A stretch of DNA of 64,000 nucleotides, taken from the NCBI GenBank assembly GCA_039023545.1, contig JBCHKQ010000002.1, forward strand, positions 434,001-498,000, written 5' to 3'. The notes beneath the pieces were generated by a model that had not been told where the DNA came from, searched no databases, and saw nothing but the letters and a program-made list of their open reading frames with translations. The stretch is from Spirochaetia bacterium 38H-sp (GTDB taxonomy: Bacteria; Spirochaetota; Spirochaetia; Winmispirales; Winmispiraceae). The stretch's first letter is position 1; the number at the start of each line of letters is the position of its first letter. Position numbers and translations under genes: made by a program. This document shows positions 9,018-19,500 of this stretch, in pieces.

Positions 9018-10129
9018 ATGGGACTCTTGAAAAAAGTAAAAGAAATAGAAACAAAAAATATAGCAGCAGATAACTCCAGTCTTTTTAAAAAAGCTTTAAA
9101 GTATAAAGACAACATCAATATACTTAGCAGACTCGGAGAATCTGCTGCAGAAATAGAAGAAGAAAAAAAAAACTATATACGGATTATATAGCTGTACAGC
9201 ATAACATAAACATCAACCTGTACAAAGAAATACAAAAGCTGGTAAACACACTCACAACATCGGAAGCATGTCTTATATATCTCATAAAACTGACAAAAGA
9301 GATAGAAGAACTTTTTGATACAAATAGAATATCCATTCTTATACAGTCTCATAACACCGGAACATACGAGCCATGGATAGTAAGAGGACTTGACAACACA
9401 AGTTCTCATAAACTGTCATTCACAGCAGAAGAACTTGCAGAAATATTTGAGGATGGCAAAAAATTTAGAAAATTTACAGACAATGACAGTAATATATTGG
9501 AAAAAAAACTATCATCAAGAGATTATGCCAACCTTAAAAATCCCTTATTGATAGCTTTTCAACCAACAGTACGAGTCAATACTCCTGTTGCATTGCTATT
9601 TATAGACAACAGTATCCTCACAGACAATCTTCCTCTCACAGAAGCAATAGTATCTATGATACATGAGCTTGCAACACCAAGACTAACAGAGATACATAGA
9701 GAACTATATCTTAAGAATCAAGTCTATAAAAAGCTTAATATGACCGAGCTGGAACAAAAGCTGGAAGAAGTAATAACACAAAGCCCTACTTCCATCTATT
9801 TTGTTGCATTCTCAGTAGCTCATCTTTCTACCTCCGGAATGATAGAAAACAAGAAACTAGAACACATACGTTTTCTATCATATATCCATGCTCTCATGGA
9901 AAGCCTCATAAGCGACATAGGAGAAATAATAGGATATAATGAGGATAATATAATCTTTACAATAACCCGCGAGAGTATAGACATAGAACTGCTTGTACAC
10001 CAGTGCTGGAATACAATATGTATGCATATAACAGCAGACAAGTGCCCTGCTCCAGTCAATGCCAGATGGACACAATATCCTGGCAAATCAACAAGCATAA
10101 GCGAAATAATAGAAACACTGCTCCATTAA
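9018..10129 (+). CDS. GAF-like protein of the Maf operon, interrupted by a -1 frameshift at A10
   Basis: Translation starts at ATG 9018 (AGGAGACAAT upstream, 8 nt after the preceding stop) and reads MGLLKKVKEIETKN until a TAG at 9189-9191. A second frame is open without a stop from about 9170 to 10129. The two join smoothly by a -1 slip on the run of ten A at 9163-9172, giving about 370 aa. The middle (about residues 75-140: ISILIQSHNTGTYEPWIVRG) resembles a GAF fold; the rest is unrecognised. The second part alone lacks a good start. Options are ribosomal or polymerase slippage, a real mutation or a homopolymer sequencing error. The stop is 1 nt before the next start. Confidence 0.72.
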
Positions 10130-10130
10130 G

Positions 10131-11600
10131 ATGACAAGACAAAGACTCCACTCTGCCTATAATCCCCAGAAAGAAGCAGAAAGGTTTCTGGATAACATCC
10201 AGGAGCTAAAAGAACACAGACCATCTTGCATAATACTCATGGGAGCAGGAGAAGGATATATATACAGCGAGCTAAAAAAACGATTTACCAACATAAAAAT
10301 AATAAGAATATTTTACTCTCGGGAAATACCTGTCAATAAAAATCTCCCAACCGGACATCTAGACTGGATTCCCGGCGATACATATGATTTAAAAAACTTT
10401 TTATACCATACAATAGAAGACAGAGATATCCCTGGAATAGTCATAATAGAATGGCCTGCATCGGCAAATATATGGAAAAAGGAAGCAACAAAAGCAAAAG
10501 AAACTGCTATCCAGTTTATAAGAGAAAGAACAGGAACAATATTGACATCCATTGCAAGCGGTAGAAGATGGTTTGAAAACATTATAAGGAACATACTGTT
10601 TATTGAAAAAATAGCAGCAATAGAAAGCTGGCCGGAGGAAATACTTATTCTTGCATCTGGACCTACACTGGAGAAAGTTCTGGATACCCCCATACAACAC
10701 ACCACCATTGCACTCCCTTCCAGCCTCTGCTCGCTTGCCTTTCGCAATATCAAACCAGATGCTGCAATAAGCACCGATGGCAACCACTATGCAAAAATAC
10801 ATCTTGTCCACCTTGATCCTGCTGTTCCACTCTTTGCAGCATTCACAGCAGCCCTCCCCCTAAAAACATGCAAAAACACAAACATAATACCCATAGCACA
10901 ACACACAGCTCTGGAAACCCCGCTTACAACACTTCTTCCCTACCCCCATCTCAACCTGCCGCCACACGGCACAGTAGCCGGCACCGCATTGCAGTTGGCC
11001 ATAAACAACAACACAAACCATATTCTAATAGCAGGATTGGACCTTGCCTCATACGATATGCAGCAACACAGCCGTCCTCACAGCTTTGACCCCATATGGG
11101 AAGAAAACACAAAAAGAATTACTCCTCTTTTTACAAAAAAACTCATCAGCATACTCGACACAACAACAAGAATAACAAACACACCTTGGAGAAAAAACCG
11201 CGCATTAGAAACCTATGCAGGCTGGTTCTCGCATCTCACACCACCTGCACATATAAAAATAACAAGAATAAACCCCAGTCCTATAGAAATCCCGGCATTC
11301 TGTAATACAGACACAATCCCTTCTCCAGCAAAAACAAAAAAATTGAGAATAAAACAGGAAAAAACACCGGACAGTACAGAAAGAAAAAAAATAGCAAAGA
11401 AATACATAGAAGAAATAAGAGAAACAGCAAGAGAAGCAATAAAAGAAAAAAAACATACAGAAATAGGACTGGCAATAGGAGGAAAAATATACTACGACAT
11501 ACAAAAAAACAGCGATACAACAGAAAAAACAATCAAAGCATACAGACAACAGATAGATAAATATATAGAAAACATAATAGAAAAATATAACCTGCAATGA
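10131..11600 (+). CDS. MptE-like/Maf family protein (DUF115), first copy
   Basis: 489 aa. The central domain contains EEILILASGPTLEKVLD, PSSLCSLAFRNIKPDAAISTDGN and the C-terminal AGLDLASYDMQQHSRPHSF, the pattern of the 6-hydroxymethylpterin pyrophosphokinase MptE-like domain found in motility-accessory factor (Maf) proteins. Maf proteins transfer nonulosonic-acid sugars to flagellins. An N-terminal Rossmann-like segment (IILMGAGEGYIYSELKK) precedes it. A lysine-rich tail ends the protein. Its stop overlaps the next start (ATGA), so the pair is translationally coupled. Confidence 0.82.
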   Translation: MTRQRLHSAYNPQKEAERFLDNIQELKEHRPSCIILMGAGEGYIYSELKKRFTNIKIIRIFYSREIPVNKNLPTGHLDWIPGDTYDLKNFLYHTIEDRDIPGIVIIEWPASANIWKKEATKAKETAIQFIRERTGTILTSIASGRRWFENIIRNILFIEKIAAIESWPEEILILASGPTLEKVLDTPIQHTTIALPSSLCSLAFRNIKPDAAISTDGNHYAKIHLVHLDPAVPLFAAFTAALPLKTCKNTNIIPIAQHTALETPLTTLLPYPHLNLPPHGTVAGTALQLAINNNTNHILIAGLDLASYDMQQHSRPHSFDPIWEENTKRITPLFTKKLISILDTTTRITNTPWRKNRALETYAGWFSHLTPPAHIKITRINPSPIEIPAFCNTDTIPSPAKTKKLRIKQEKTPDSTERKKIAKKYIEEIRETAREAIKEKKHTEIGLAIGGKIYYDIQKNSDTTEKTIKAYRQQIDKYIENIIEKYNLQ

Positions 11601-13177
11601 TACAAGAAAAAAACCTTATTACATTAAAAAAAAGCAACCCCTCTGCATATGAGAAGCTAAAGAAAACATCTCCCAATCCTGGACTAAAAAAAGAAAACGC
11701 AAAAAACGGTACTCCCATACCCGTACTGGAAACACCACAAATAAAAAAACCCCTTGCTTCCTATGTAGACCCGCAAAGAGAAGCAGAAAAAATAATAAAA
11801 AGGAACCAAGCCTCAGGACATATCATAATAACAGCATTGGGAGCAGCATATCACATAGAAGAAGCACTAAAACTAGAACAAACAGAACACATAACAATAA
11901 TAGAACATGACAGTACAATAACAAAAGCACTCCTTGCAATACGAGACATAAGCCACATACTGGAAAATCCTGCAGTAAGCCTTCTTGTAGAACCCACGAA
12001 GGAAGAACTCATAGACCACATATATAGCACCTTTAACCCTGCAATAAATACAAAACTAAGCATAATACCAATGCCTCAAGCCACAGAAAAAGCAAAAAAC
12101 AACCAAGACAAAAATCTGCAAACAATCAGAGCACTAGCAGAACAGATAGCACAAGAGACAGCAACTCAAGCCAACTTTGGCAGAATATGGCATCACAACT
12201 GTCTCAGGAACCTCCAGTATCTCTCAAAGAACACAACAATACCGAATTTACCTGACACAATAATAATAGCAGCAGCAGGACCCAGCCTAGAGAAAACACT
12301 CTCAAAACTCCCATCCATTCCAATAGTAGCCACAGACAGCGCACTCCCCTTTTTACACGCCATAAACAGACCACCTATACTTGCAGCAAGCATGGACTGC
12401 CAATACTACAGCACATACCACATAACAGGCATAAGCCCCTCCTATCCACTTATACTTGACCTATCCAGCCCCCCTGCTATCACAAGAAAAGTAGAAAAAA
12501 CCATCCTCGCAGCAAGCAAACACCCCTTGCACCAATACTTTGCAGAAAAACTCAACATCCCCTCGTACCCCACACAAGGCAACATCACAGCAACCCTAAC
12601 ACACCTTGCAATCCTAAATGGAGTTACAACAATCCACATAGCAGGCGCAGACTATGCCTACCCGCACATCACTCCATACCAGAGAAGCACCTATCACTGG
12701 CCATACCATCTTAGTCGCATAACACGCCATGCAAACCTACAGACAGCCCTCATAGAAACCTGCCTTGATAAAACCCCGCCAGGCACAATCACCCCACCCA
12801 TACTCACATCATACAAAAACGCACTGATAACAAGCCTTATCAACTTCGGATGCAGCATAGAAACACCCTCTCAAGGCCACTACATAATAACAACAAAGAA
12901 TCGTAGCCAAACACAAATCACACAAGTCCCCTCAAAAAAAGAAACATCAAGAATCACAGCACAATACATAGAAAAAATAAAAAACCTGCCCCCTTTAAAA
13001 ACATCAATCAGCTACCATAACCTTGAAAAAGAGCAAAAAAACCTCTGGACAACACTCCTTCCGCTCATGCTGTACATAAAAAAACATAACAACAACAAAG
13101 ATCTGGAAACAATAAGCAAACTCACCCTAGCAGAAGCAACCGAAAATTATACCGAACGGTCTTACCGCAGCAAATAA
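11597..13177 (+). CDS. MptE-like/Maf family protein (DUF115), second copy
   Basis: 526 aa, paralogous in layout to the preceding protein: N-terminal segment PQREAEKIIKRN and IIITALGAAYHIEEALKLE, then the MptE-like core (IIIAAAGPSLEKTLSKLPSI, VATDSALPFLHAINRPPILA, SMDCQYYSTYHI, IAGADYAY). Likely role in flagellin glycosylation together with its neighbour. The final codons (ENYTERSYRSK) are written by box A and the left stem arm of a repeat element at 13152-13221, so the C terminus has been replaced or extended by the element. Confidence 0.82.
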   Translation: MIQEKNLITLKKSNPSAYEKLKKTSPNPGLKKENAKNGTPIPVLETPQIKKPLASYVDPQREAEKIIKRNQASGHIIITALGAAYHIEEALKLEQTEHITIIEHDSTITKALLAIRDISHILENPAVSLLVEPTKEELIDHIYSTFNPAINTKLSIIPMPQATEKAKNNQDKNLQTIRALAEQIAQETATQANFGRIWHHNCLRNLQYLSKNTTIPNLPDTIIIAAAGPSLEKTLSKLPSIPIVATDSALPFLHAINRPPILAASMDCQYYSTYHITGISPSYPLILDLSSPPAITRKVEKTILAASKHPLHQYFAEKLNIPSYPTQGNITATLTHLAILNGVTTIHIAGADYAYPHITPYQRSTYHWPYHLSRITRHANLQTALIETCLDKTPPGTITPPILTSYKNALITSLINFGCSIETPSQGHYIITTKNRSQTQITQVPSKKETSRITAQYIEKIKNLPPLKTSISYHNLEKEQKNLWTTLLPLMLYIKKHNNNKDLETISKLTLAEATENYTERSYRSK

Positions 13178-13221
13178 AAGAACAATAATAAGAAAAGCTG
13201 CGGCAAGACCTGCCTGCGGCA
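13152..13221 (+). repeat. variable-stem palindromic element overlapping a CDS end
   Basis: Box A CCGAACG 13152-13158; stem arms 13159-13170 and 13198-13209 (GTCTTACCGCAG against CTGCGGCAAGAC, one mismatch); box B CTGCCTGCGGCA 13210-13221. The coding sequence of the second Maf protein ends inside it at 13177. Confidence 0.8.
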
Positions 13222-13270
13222 GCCCACCTGCCCGCTTTACAAGCCATAAAAAACACCATAACCTAACAAC

Positions 13271-14464
13271 ATGGAACTACTATCACCTGCAGGAAACATA
13301 GAAAAACTAAGATACGCCTATCACTACGGCGCAGATGCAGCATACATAGGACTCAACGGGCTCTCGCTTAGAGCAAGAGCAGACAACTTTACAGCTGAGC
13401 AATCAGAAGAAATAAAAAAAATAAAAGGCAAAAAAAAGCTCTACTGTGCACTCAACATATACTTCCATCCGGAAGACATAGACAACCTGGAAAACAGAAT
13501 AGATGAGTTAAAGCAATTTCCCATAGATGCATTTATAATAAGCGATATAGGACTTCTGCCTATTATGAAAAAACACTTCCCAGACACGGACATGCATCTC
13601 TCAACACAAGCAAACTGCACCAACCACCTTGCAGCAAAAACATACTACGATATGGGCTTTAAAAGAATAATAACAGCAAGAGAACTCAGCCTGAATGAAA
13701 TAAAACGCATAAAAGACCACATCCCAGAACTCGAGATAGAAGCATTTGCCCACGGAGCAATGTGTCTTGCCTACTCAGGGAGATGCTTCCTAAGCGCATG
13801 GATGGCAGACCGCTCTGGAAACAGAGGAGCATGTGCACACTCCTGCAGATGGGAATACAGAGTACTGGAAGAAAGAGAAAGACCTGGAGAATACTACCCA
13901 ATAGAAGAATACGACGGATATACAACAATCATGTCCTCACAGGACATATGTATGATAGACCATCTTGAAGAACTAAAGCAGGCAGGAGTCGACTCCATCA
14001 AGATAGAAGGCAGAATGAAATCCCTTTACTACGTTGCAATAGTAAGCCGCGCATACAGAAAAGCATTGGACGCATTGGATGGGAAACCAATAGAAAACCT
14101 GCAAGAATATAAAGAAGAACTCCATAAAGTAAGCCACAGACAATACTCTACAGGATTCTTTTTCGGTAAAAGGGATATAGAGAAACCTGCAGACCATACA
14201 ATGTTTCCACCCCGCCACATATTTATGGGTACTGTGGGAAAAAAAGAAGGTGATAATATCTGGCAAATTATTCCCAAAAACAAGATAAATGTAGGAGAAG
14301 AGCTTGAGTTTATAGGGCCGGACATAATAGGGATAAAAGATAAAAGCTACATACTTCTTGATAGTGACAAAAATCCTACAGATTTTATTGCACATAAACG
14401 CGAAGGCTATATCAAGACAGATGCCCCTCTTGAGGAAGGTTACATAATAAGAAAGTCAGAATAA
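13271..14464 (+). CDS. U32 family peptidase-like protein (TrhP/YegQ-like)
   Basis: 397 aa. The family signature EAFAHGAMCLAYSGRCFLSAW is present in two readable parts (EAFAHGAMC and SGRCFLS), with NRGACAHSCRWEY and IKIEGRMKS following. N-terminal MELLSPAGNIEKLRYAYHYG is typical. U32 proteins of this group (TrhP/RlhA) hydroxylate uridine or cytidine in tRNA/rRNA using prephenate and probably an Fe-S cluster, rather than being proteases. The start is the first ATG after a repeat element. It ends just before a hairpin shared with the convergent ilvY. Confidence 0.88.
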   Translation: MELLSPAGNIEKLRYAYHYGADAAYIGLNGLSLRARADNFTAEQSEEIKKIKGKKKLYCALNIYFHPEDIDNLENRIDELKQFPIDAFIISDIGLLPIMKKHFPDTDMHLSTQANCTNHLAAKTYYDMGFKRIITARELSLNEIKRIKDHIPELEIEAFAHGAMCLAYSGRCFLSAWMADRSGNRGACAHSCRWEYRVLEERERPGEYYPIEEYDGYTTIMSSQDICMIDHLEELKQAGVDSIKIEGRMKSLYYVAIVSRAYRKALDALDGKPIENLQEYKEELHKVSHRQYSTGFFFGKRDIEKPADHTMFPPRHIFMGTVGKKEGDNIWQIIPKNKINVGEELEFIGPDIIGIKDKSYILLDSDKNPTDFIAHKREGYIKTDAPLEEGYIIRKSE

Positions 14465-14466
14465 AA

Positions 14467-14499
14467 GCAGCTTGAGCCTGGCTCAAGCTGCGTTCGGTA
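14467..14499. terminator. bidirectional hairpin with box A, between U32 gene and ilvY
   Basis: An 11-bp perfect stem (14467-14477 with 14481-14491) around CTG is followed by CGTTCGGTAT, the complement of repeat box A; box B is missing. It lies 3 nt after the U32 stop and 13 nt after the ilvY stop on the other strand, in a convergent position suited to termination for both. Confidence 0.72.
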
Positions 14500-14511
14500 T
14501 AAAGTTTATTT

Positions 14512-15390
14512 TTACTTAGATTTATTAACACATTCAAGAAAAGCATAAACAGCAGGCAAACTTTTTCTTCTTTTTTTTACGGCAAAGCCTACAAGGTACG
14601 GCTCAAGCGGAGGCTCAGTATCCACTATCTTTATACCCTGCTTGAGAGGGCTTTTTTCTAAAACAAGACGAGGAACAACACCTATGCCAAGCCCAAGATT
14701 GACCATGGCAAGTATTGCCTCATTACCTGCAACTTCGGCATATACTCTGGGGCTCATCTTCTGATGAGAAAACCATCTGTCAAGACGAAGTCTTGCGGGC
14801 TCACGCTCAGGCAATATAAGGGGGAGAGAAAGCGGACCGTTTCTTTTAAGCTCCCTGGTAAGCGGGCAATCAGCCGCCGGCGCAACAAATACAAGCGGTG
14901 TTTCTACAACAGGAAAGAAATCAACATCACGAGGCAGAGAATCCGGTTTTGCTATTACTCCTATGTCAACACGATCATCAAGAACAGCAGGTAAAGCCTC
15001 TGCCGGAGCCCCTGTTTCCAGTCGGATGTGCACGTCAGGATAGCTGGATGTAAACGATGTAAAAAAACCAGGAAGGAGGCTGTAGCAGGCAGTAACAGAG
15101 GCAAAGATACTAAGCTCACCTGATACCATACCGCTCATTCTGGCAAGTTCGCTCCGGGCTGCTTCCCATGTATCAATGATGCTCCGTGCCCTGTCAAAGA
15201 AAAGCCTGCCCTCCTGAGTAAGCTCAACCCGCCTTGTATCGCGTCGTATAAGCACGCTGTTTGTTTCTTCTTCCAGGCGTTTAATAGCACGAGAAAAGGC
15301 AGAGGGGCTAAGGTTGCAAAGTTTGCTGGCTCTGCCAAAATGCAATGTCTCAGCAAGAGCAATAAAACAGGATAGGTCTTCTATATTCAT
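14512..15390 (-). CDS. ilvY: LysR-type regulator IlvY
   Basis: 292 aa from ATG 15390; the frame extends further upstream into the operator, which disfavours a longer start. The N-terminal winged helix (MNIEDLSCFIALAETLHFGR) and the effector domain with SGELSIFASVTACYSLLP closely follow E. coli IlvY (SGELHIFCSVTAAYSHLP). It is transcribed divergently from ilvC as in enterobacteria, where IlvY senses acetolactate/acetohydroxybutyrate and activates ilvC. Here it should do the same and repress itself through the palindrome 10 nt before its start. Confidence 0.9.
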   Translation of the reverse strand: MNIEDLSCFIALAETLHFGRASKLCNLSPSAFSRAIKRLEEETNSVLIRRDTRRVELTQEGRLFFDRARSIIDTWEAARSELARMSGMVSGELSIFASVTACYSLLPGFFTSFTSSYPDVHIRLETGAPAEALPAVLDDRVDIGVIAKPDSLPRDVDFFPVVETPLVFVAPAADCPLTRELKRNGPLSLPLILPEREPARLRLDRWFSHQKMSPRVYAEVAGNEAILAMVNLGLGIGVVPRLVLEKSPLKQGIKIVDTEPPLEPYLVGFAVKKRRKSLPAVYAFLECVNKSK

Positions 15391-15399
15391 AAAAACCTC

Positions 15400-15420
15400 A
15401 TATTGCAAAATATGCAATAT
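15400..15420. promoter_or_regulatory. IlvY operator palindrome
   Basis: Perfect 8-bp inverted repeat ATATTGCA (15400-15407) and TGCAATAT (15413-15420) around five A/T bases. The TTGC-N7-GCAA core has the T-N11-A form of LysR sites. A weaker related copy, TATATTGTATA, lies at 15463-15473 over the ilvC -10 region. Confidence 0.7.
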
Positions 15421-15439
15421 ATTATACAATATAAATCAC

Positions 15440-16966
<1,527 letters not shown>

Positions 16967-16987
16967 TAATCATAATATCATAATAAC

Positions 16988-17014
16988 GGCCGGATATATG
17001 ATCCGGCCTTTTTT
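16988..17014 (+). terminator. ilvC terminator
   Basis: Stem GGCCGGAT (16988-16995) and ATCCGGCC (17001-17008) around ATATG, then six T. Confidence 0.9.
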
Positions 17015-17079
17015 ATACAAAATCAAGCTTGTTTTAAAGAGAAAGACAGGTTACAATATCGTAAAATAAAGGAGTTAGT

Positions 17080-17508
17080 ATGAAAAAAGCATATCTGTTG
17101 CTTGTTTTGTTATTATTTCCAATTGTAATCTACGCGGAGGATATCTCCGGAGAATGGATACTAAAAACAGAACTAATACAGATAATAGAAAACGGGCAGA
17201 TAATGGGGTTTGCCAACCCCAAAAAGGAGGCAAGTATAAGCAATATAAAGATAGAAAATACAAGTATAAGTTTTACATACGGTAAAACAACATATAAAGC
17301 TTCTTTTTCCCAAAAAGACAGGTACCTAATCTTATCACTATCTAATAAGAAAACCCCCATCATAATCACCATAATCCCGCTTAAAAATGGCAACTACAAG
17401 TTTAGCTATTGCATGGATGCAACAAGAGAACCGGCATCTGCAACAGGTACTCAGCTTTTTATAAACTATATAGGAACAATGATTCCTGCTCAGAAGCTCA
17501 ATCAATAA
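17080..17508 (+). CDS. small exported protein, unrecognised
   Basis: 142 aa with a clear signal peptide (residues 1-19, ending IVIYA before EDISGEW). The mature part is beta-rich: ISGEWILKTELIQ, SISFTYGKTTYKASF and YLILSLSNKKTPIIITIIPL suggest a small lipocalin-like or META-type barrel, but no family is certain. AAAGGAG is 9 nt before the ATG. It stands alone between the ilvC terminator and the sigma-54 promoter of the next gene. Confidence 0.75.
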   Translation: MKKAYLLLVLLLFPIVIYAEDISGEWILKTELIQIIENGQIMGFANPKKEASISNIKIENTSISFTYGKTTYKASFSQKDRYLILSLSNKKTPIIITIIPLKNGNYKFSYCMDATREPASATGTQLFINYIGTMIPAQKLNQ

Positions 17509-17644
17509 AAATCTCTAAAAACTCCAAAAAATATGATTTTTTCATAATATTCTATCATTTATCATAAAATTTTCACAATATCTGTAAGTTTAAAAACATC
17601 TCAAAAATAAAATATTGTAATAAAAGAAAATAAATCATAAAAAC

Positions 17645-17661
17645 TTGGCACAATTATTGCT
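17645..17661 (+). promoter_or_regulatory. sigma-54 (RpoN) promoter
   Basis: TTGGCAC (17645-17651), five bases, TTGCT (17657-17661). This matches the -24/-12 consensus YTGGCAC-N5-TTGCW exactly, including the GG/GC spacing. Start expected near 17672, 23 nt before the ATG at 17695, with GGAGGA between. It is the only such site I found in an intergenic region of this window. The 135 nt upstream are extremely AT-rich and could hold activator sites. Confidence 0.75.
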
Positions 17662-17694
17662 TTTATGTTAGCAAATCCAACCATGGAGGAAGGA

Positions 17695-18492
17695 ATGAAA
17701 ACAACAAGAAAAATTATGATAATTACAACAGTAATACTGATTGTATTTGTATCATTTTCATGTGCTAATCCTGTAAGTGCAGAGATAGAAAGAGTTGCAA
17801 CCAATGCAACATCTACCGACACTCAGGCTACAAGCAATACAACAGACGCCATAGATACGTCTATATCTTCCGGGGAATCGGTTACCATAAGTTCTACATC
17901 AGAACTGCCAACTGCATCTTCTGCTACTTTGGGTACAACATCAGCTACCTCTTCTGTTACGGTAATCGATCTTTCTGGGACTTTGAGCACAGCAATAGGG
18001 ATTTCTTCGATAGACTCTTCTTCTGCAAGTATTACAACAGATGCCACCGTAACTTCTCAGCCTGTAACTTCCAACAACAATGGTACTCAGCCCAATGAAA
18101 GCGGTGCTACAACAGCTACAACAGCTACAACAGCTACAACAGCTACAACAGCTACAACAGCTACAACAGCTACAACAGCTACAACAGCTACAACAGCTAC
18201 AACACAACCTGCACAGGGGCTTGCATCTGTAATAGCAGAAGCATCCATAAGCAATGTAAAAGTAGAAGGCAATACACTTATAATAACAACAAAAGCAGCA
18301 AGTTATGAACTTAAGATTAACAGTGTAAAATCTCTAAAGGATGACCTTAAAACACTTACAAAGAAAAACAAGAAAGATAAAGAGCTTAAAAATACAACAA
18401 AAATATTGGACAAGATTTTAAAAGATGTAGAAGAAAAAGAGAAAGAAGACAATAAAAATAAAGAAGAAAAGAATAAAAAGCATAAGGATTAG
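17695..18492 (+). CDS. repeat-containing lipoprotein under sigma-54 control
   Basis: 265 aa. ATG 17695 has GGAGGAAGGA immediately upstream. A lipoprotein signal ends in VFVSFSCANP, so Cys at about residue 21 would be acylated. The mature protein is a Ser/Thr/Ala-rich low-complexity region, then eleven Ala-Thr-Thr repeats (residues about 138-170), then a short folded-looking segment (SNVKVEGNTLIITTKAASYEL) and a very basic/acidic lysine-glutamate tail suited to a coiled coil. No family is recognised. The layout suggests a surface stalk that holds the C-terminal part away from the membrane. Confidence 0.78.
   Translation: MKTTRKIMIITTVILIVFVSFSCANPVSAEIERVATNATSTDTQATSNTTDAIDTSISSGESVTISSTSELPTASSATLGTTSATSSVTVIDLSGTLSTAIGISSIDSSSASITTDATVTSQPVTSNNNGTQPNESGATTATTATTATTATTATTATTATTATTATTATTQPAQGLASVIAEASISNVKVEGNTLIITTKAASYELKINSVKSLKDDLKTLTKKNKKDKELKNTTKILDKILKDVEEKEKEDNKNKEEKNKKHKD
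18106..18204 (+). repeat. 11 tandem copies of a 9-bp unit
   Basis: GCTACAACA repeated eleven times without any mismatch, in frame, encoding Ala-Thr-Thr each time. Copy-number change would lengthen or shorten the protein by three residues without breaking the frame. Confidence 0.97.
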
Positions 18493-18514
18493 AACATAGC
18501 ATCTCCTCAAGAAG

Positions 18515-18546
18515 AAAGGCTGCCGTAACAGGCAGCCTTTCTTTTA
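18515..18546. terminator. bidirectional terminator
   Basis: Perfect 10-bp stem AAAGGCTGCC (18515-18524) and GGCAGCCTTT (18531-18540), T-rich after it on the + strand and A-rich before it. It serves the lipoprotein gene and the convergent DUF4349 gene. Confidence 0.85.
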
Positions 18547-18549
18547 TTT

Positions 18550-19413
18550 TTACTTTTTATCTCTCCCCAGAACAACTAGCAATTTTCTGAGTAGCCCCAA
18601 TTTACCCCACAAAAGCCAGTAAAAAAACAACACGGCACCAAGAATAGGAATACCGAATATTATAATACGCAGCAATATAAATACAAAACCAACAAAAAAC
18701 GAAACCACATCAAGCCACAAAGCGGATAAATAATCATAGAAAGAAGGATAAGCAGTGCTTGTCTTCTCAGGCGGTAGTACTAAATTTACCCTTAGGATAG
18801 AATAACTAACATCCTTATCATAACGCCTCTTCTGAGCTTCCATATTCTCTATCCTGCTTCTCACATCGCTAAGATACTGCTCAACCTTGAGAATATCCTC
18901 TATGTTCTTTGCCTGACCAAGATACTGTCTGTACTTCTCTTCAAGTACATAGGCATTCTTAAGCCTGGTCTCAAGGTCATAATAACTGTCCGTTATATCC
19001 TCTACATTCTGGTTACTGGAAAGAACTCTCCCGAGTCCGCCTATCTCCTTAAACAACATGTCAAACTTATCTGCAGGAACCCTTAGCTCCATATAGACCT
19101 CATCCTCACGCATGTCTGTGCTGCTAATATAACCACCAATCTCAGTAATGTTATTTTTGATTTCATCTGCAGTATTAGCAAGCTCTTTAACCTCAAGCCT
19201 AATATATCCCTGACGTATTAGCTTTCTTTCCATTGCAACCTCAGCTGGAGGTGCAGCATTTGTCCTGGAAAGTGTATCAGAAGCAAGAGAAAACTCCTTT
19301 GCCGGAGATTCTGCCTTGGGTGCAGCAAGTCCAGAAAGCCCGTATTCTCCTGTTTTCTGGCTGCAAGATGCGAGCAATAACACAAAAAAAACTGATAACA
19401 ATATCTTTTTCAT
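18550..19413 (-). CDS. DUF4349 domain lipoprotein
   Basis: 287 aa. Lipoprotein signal with lipobox LLASC (Cys about residue 17). The body has the DUF4349 pattern: RKLIRQGYIRLEVKELANTA, GGYISSTDMRED, MELRVPADKFDMLFKEIGGL, a coiled-coil (VEDITDSYYDLETRLKN to RIENMEAQKRRYD) and a C-terminal transmembrane hairpin (FFVGFVFILLRIIIFGIPIL). The family is anchored in the envelope; its function is not established. It is separated from rsmE by an inverted pair of repeat elements, so it may have its own promoter. Confidence 0.85.
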   Translation of the reverse strand: MKKILLSVFFVLLLASCSQKTGEYGLSGLAAPKAESPAKEFSLASDTLSRTNAAPPAEVAMERKLIRQGYIRLEVKELANTADEIKNNITEIGGYISSTDMREDEVYMELRVPADKFDMLFKEIGGLGRVLSSNQNVEDITDSYYDLETRLKNAYVLEEKYRQYLGQAKNIEDILKVEQYLSDVRSRIENMEAQKRRYDKDVSYSILRVNLVLPPEKTSTAYPSFYDYLSALWLDVVSFFVGFVFILLRIIIFGIPILGAVLFFYWLLWGKLGLLRKLLVVLGRDKK

Positions 19414-19500
19414 AATCCCTCCGTCTTCTGTTTCAATTATTATAACATAATAAACTCATCAATGTTACCTTGATTTTAAAAGCGCACAAAATCATATTAA

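Noticed and set aside
14764..14994. Small plus-strand frames inside ilvY and similar antisense frames elsewhere (for example 20044-20379, 22076-22429, 39552-40397, 59860-60333)
   Set aside because: They lie wholly inside well-supported genes on the other strand and show no family motif or start signal.
18106..18204. Possible CRISPR array
   Set aside because: The 9-bp units are contiguous, without spacers, and inside a coding frame. No cas gene is present.
17941..18207. Cys-Cys-Ser repeat frame and a Val-Ala repeat frame on the minus strand
   Set aside because: Both arise from the 9-bp tandem repeat of the plus-strand lipoprotein gene.
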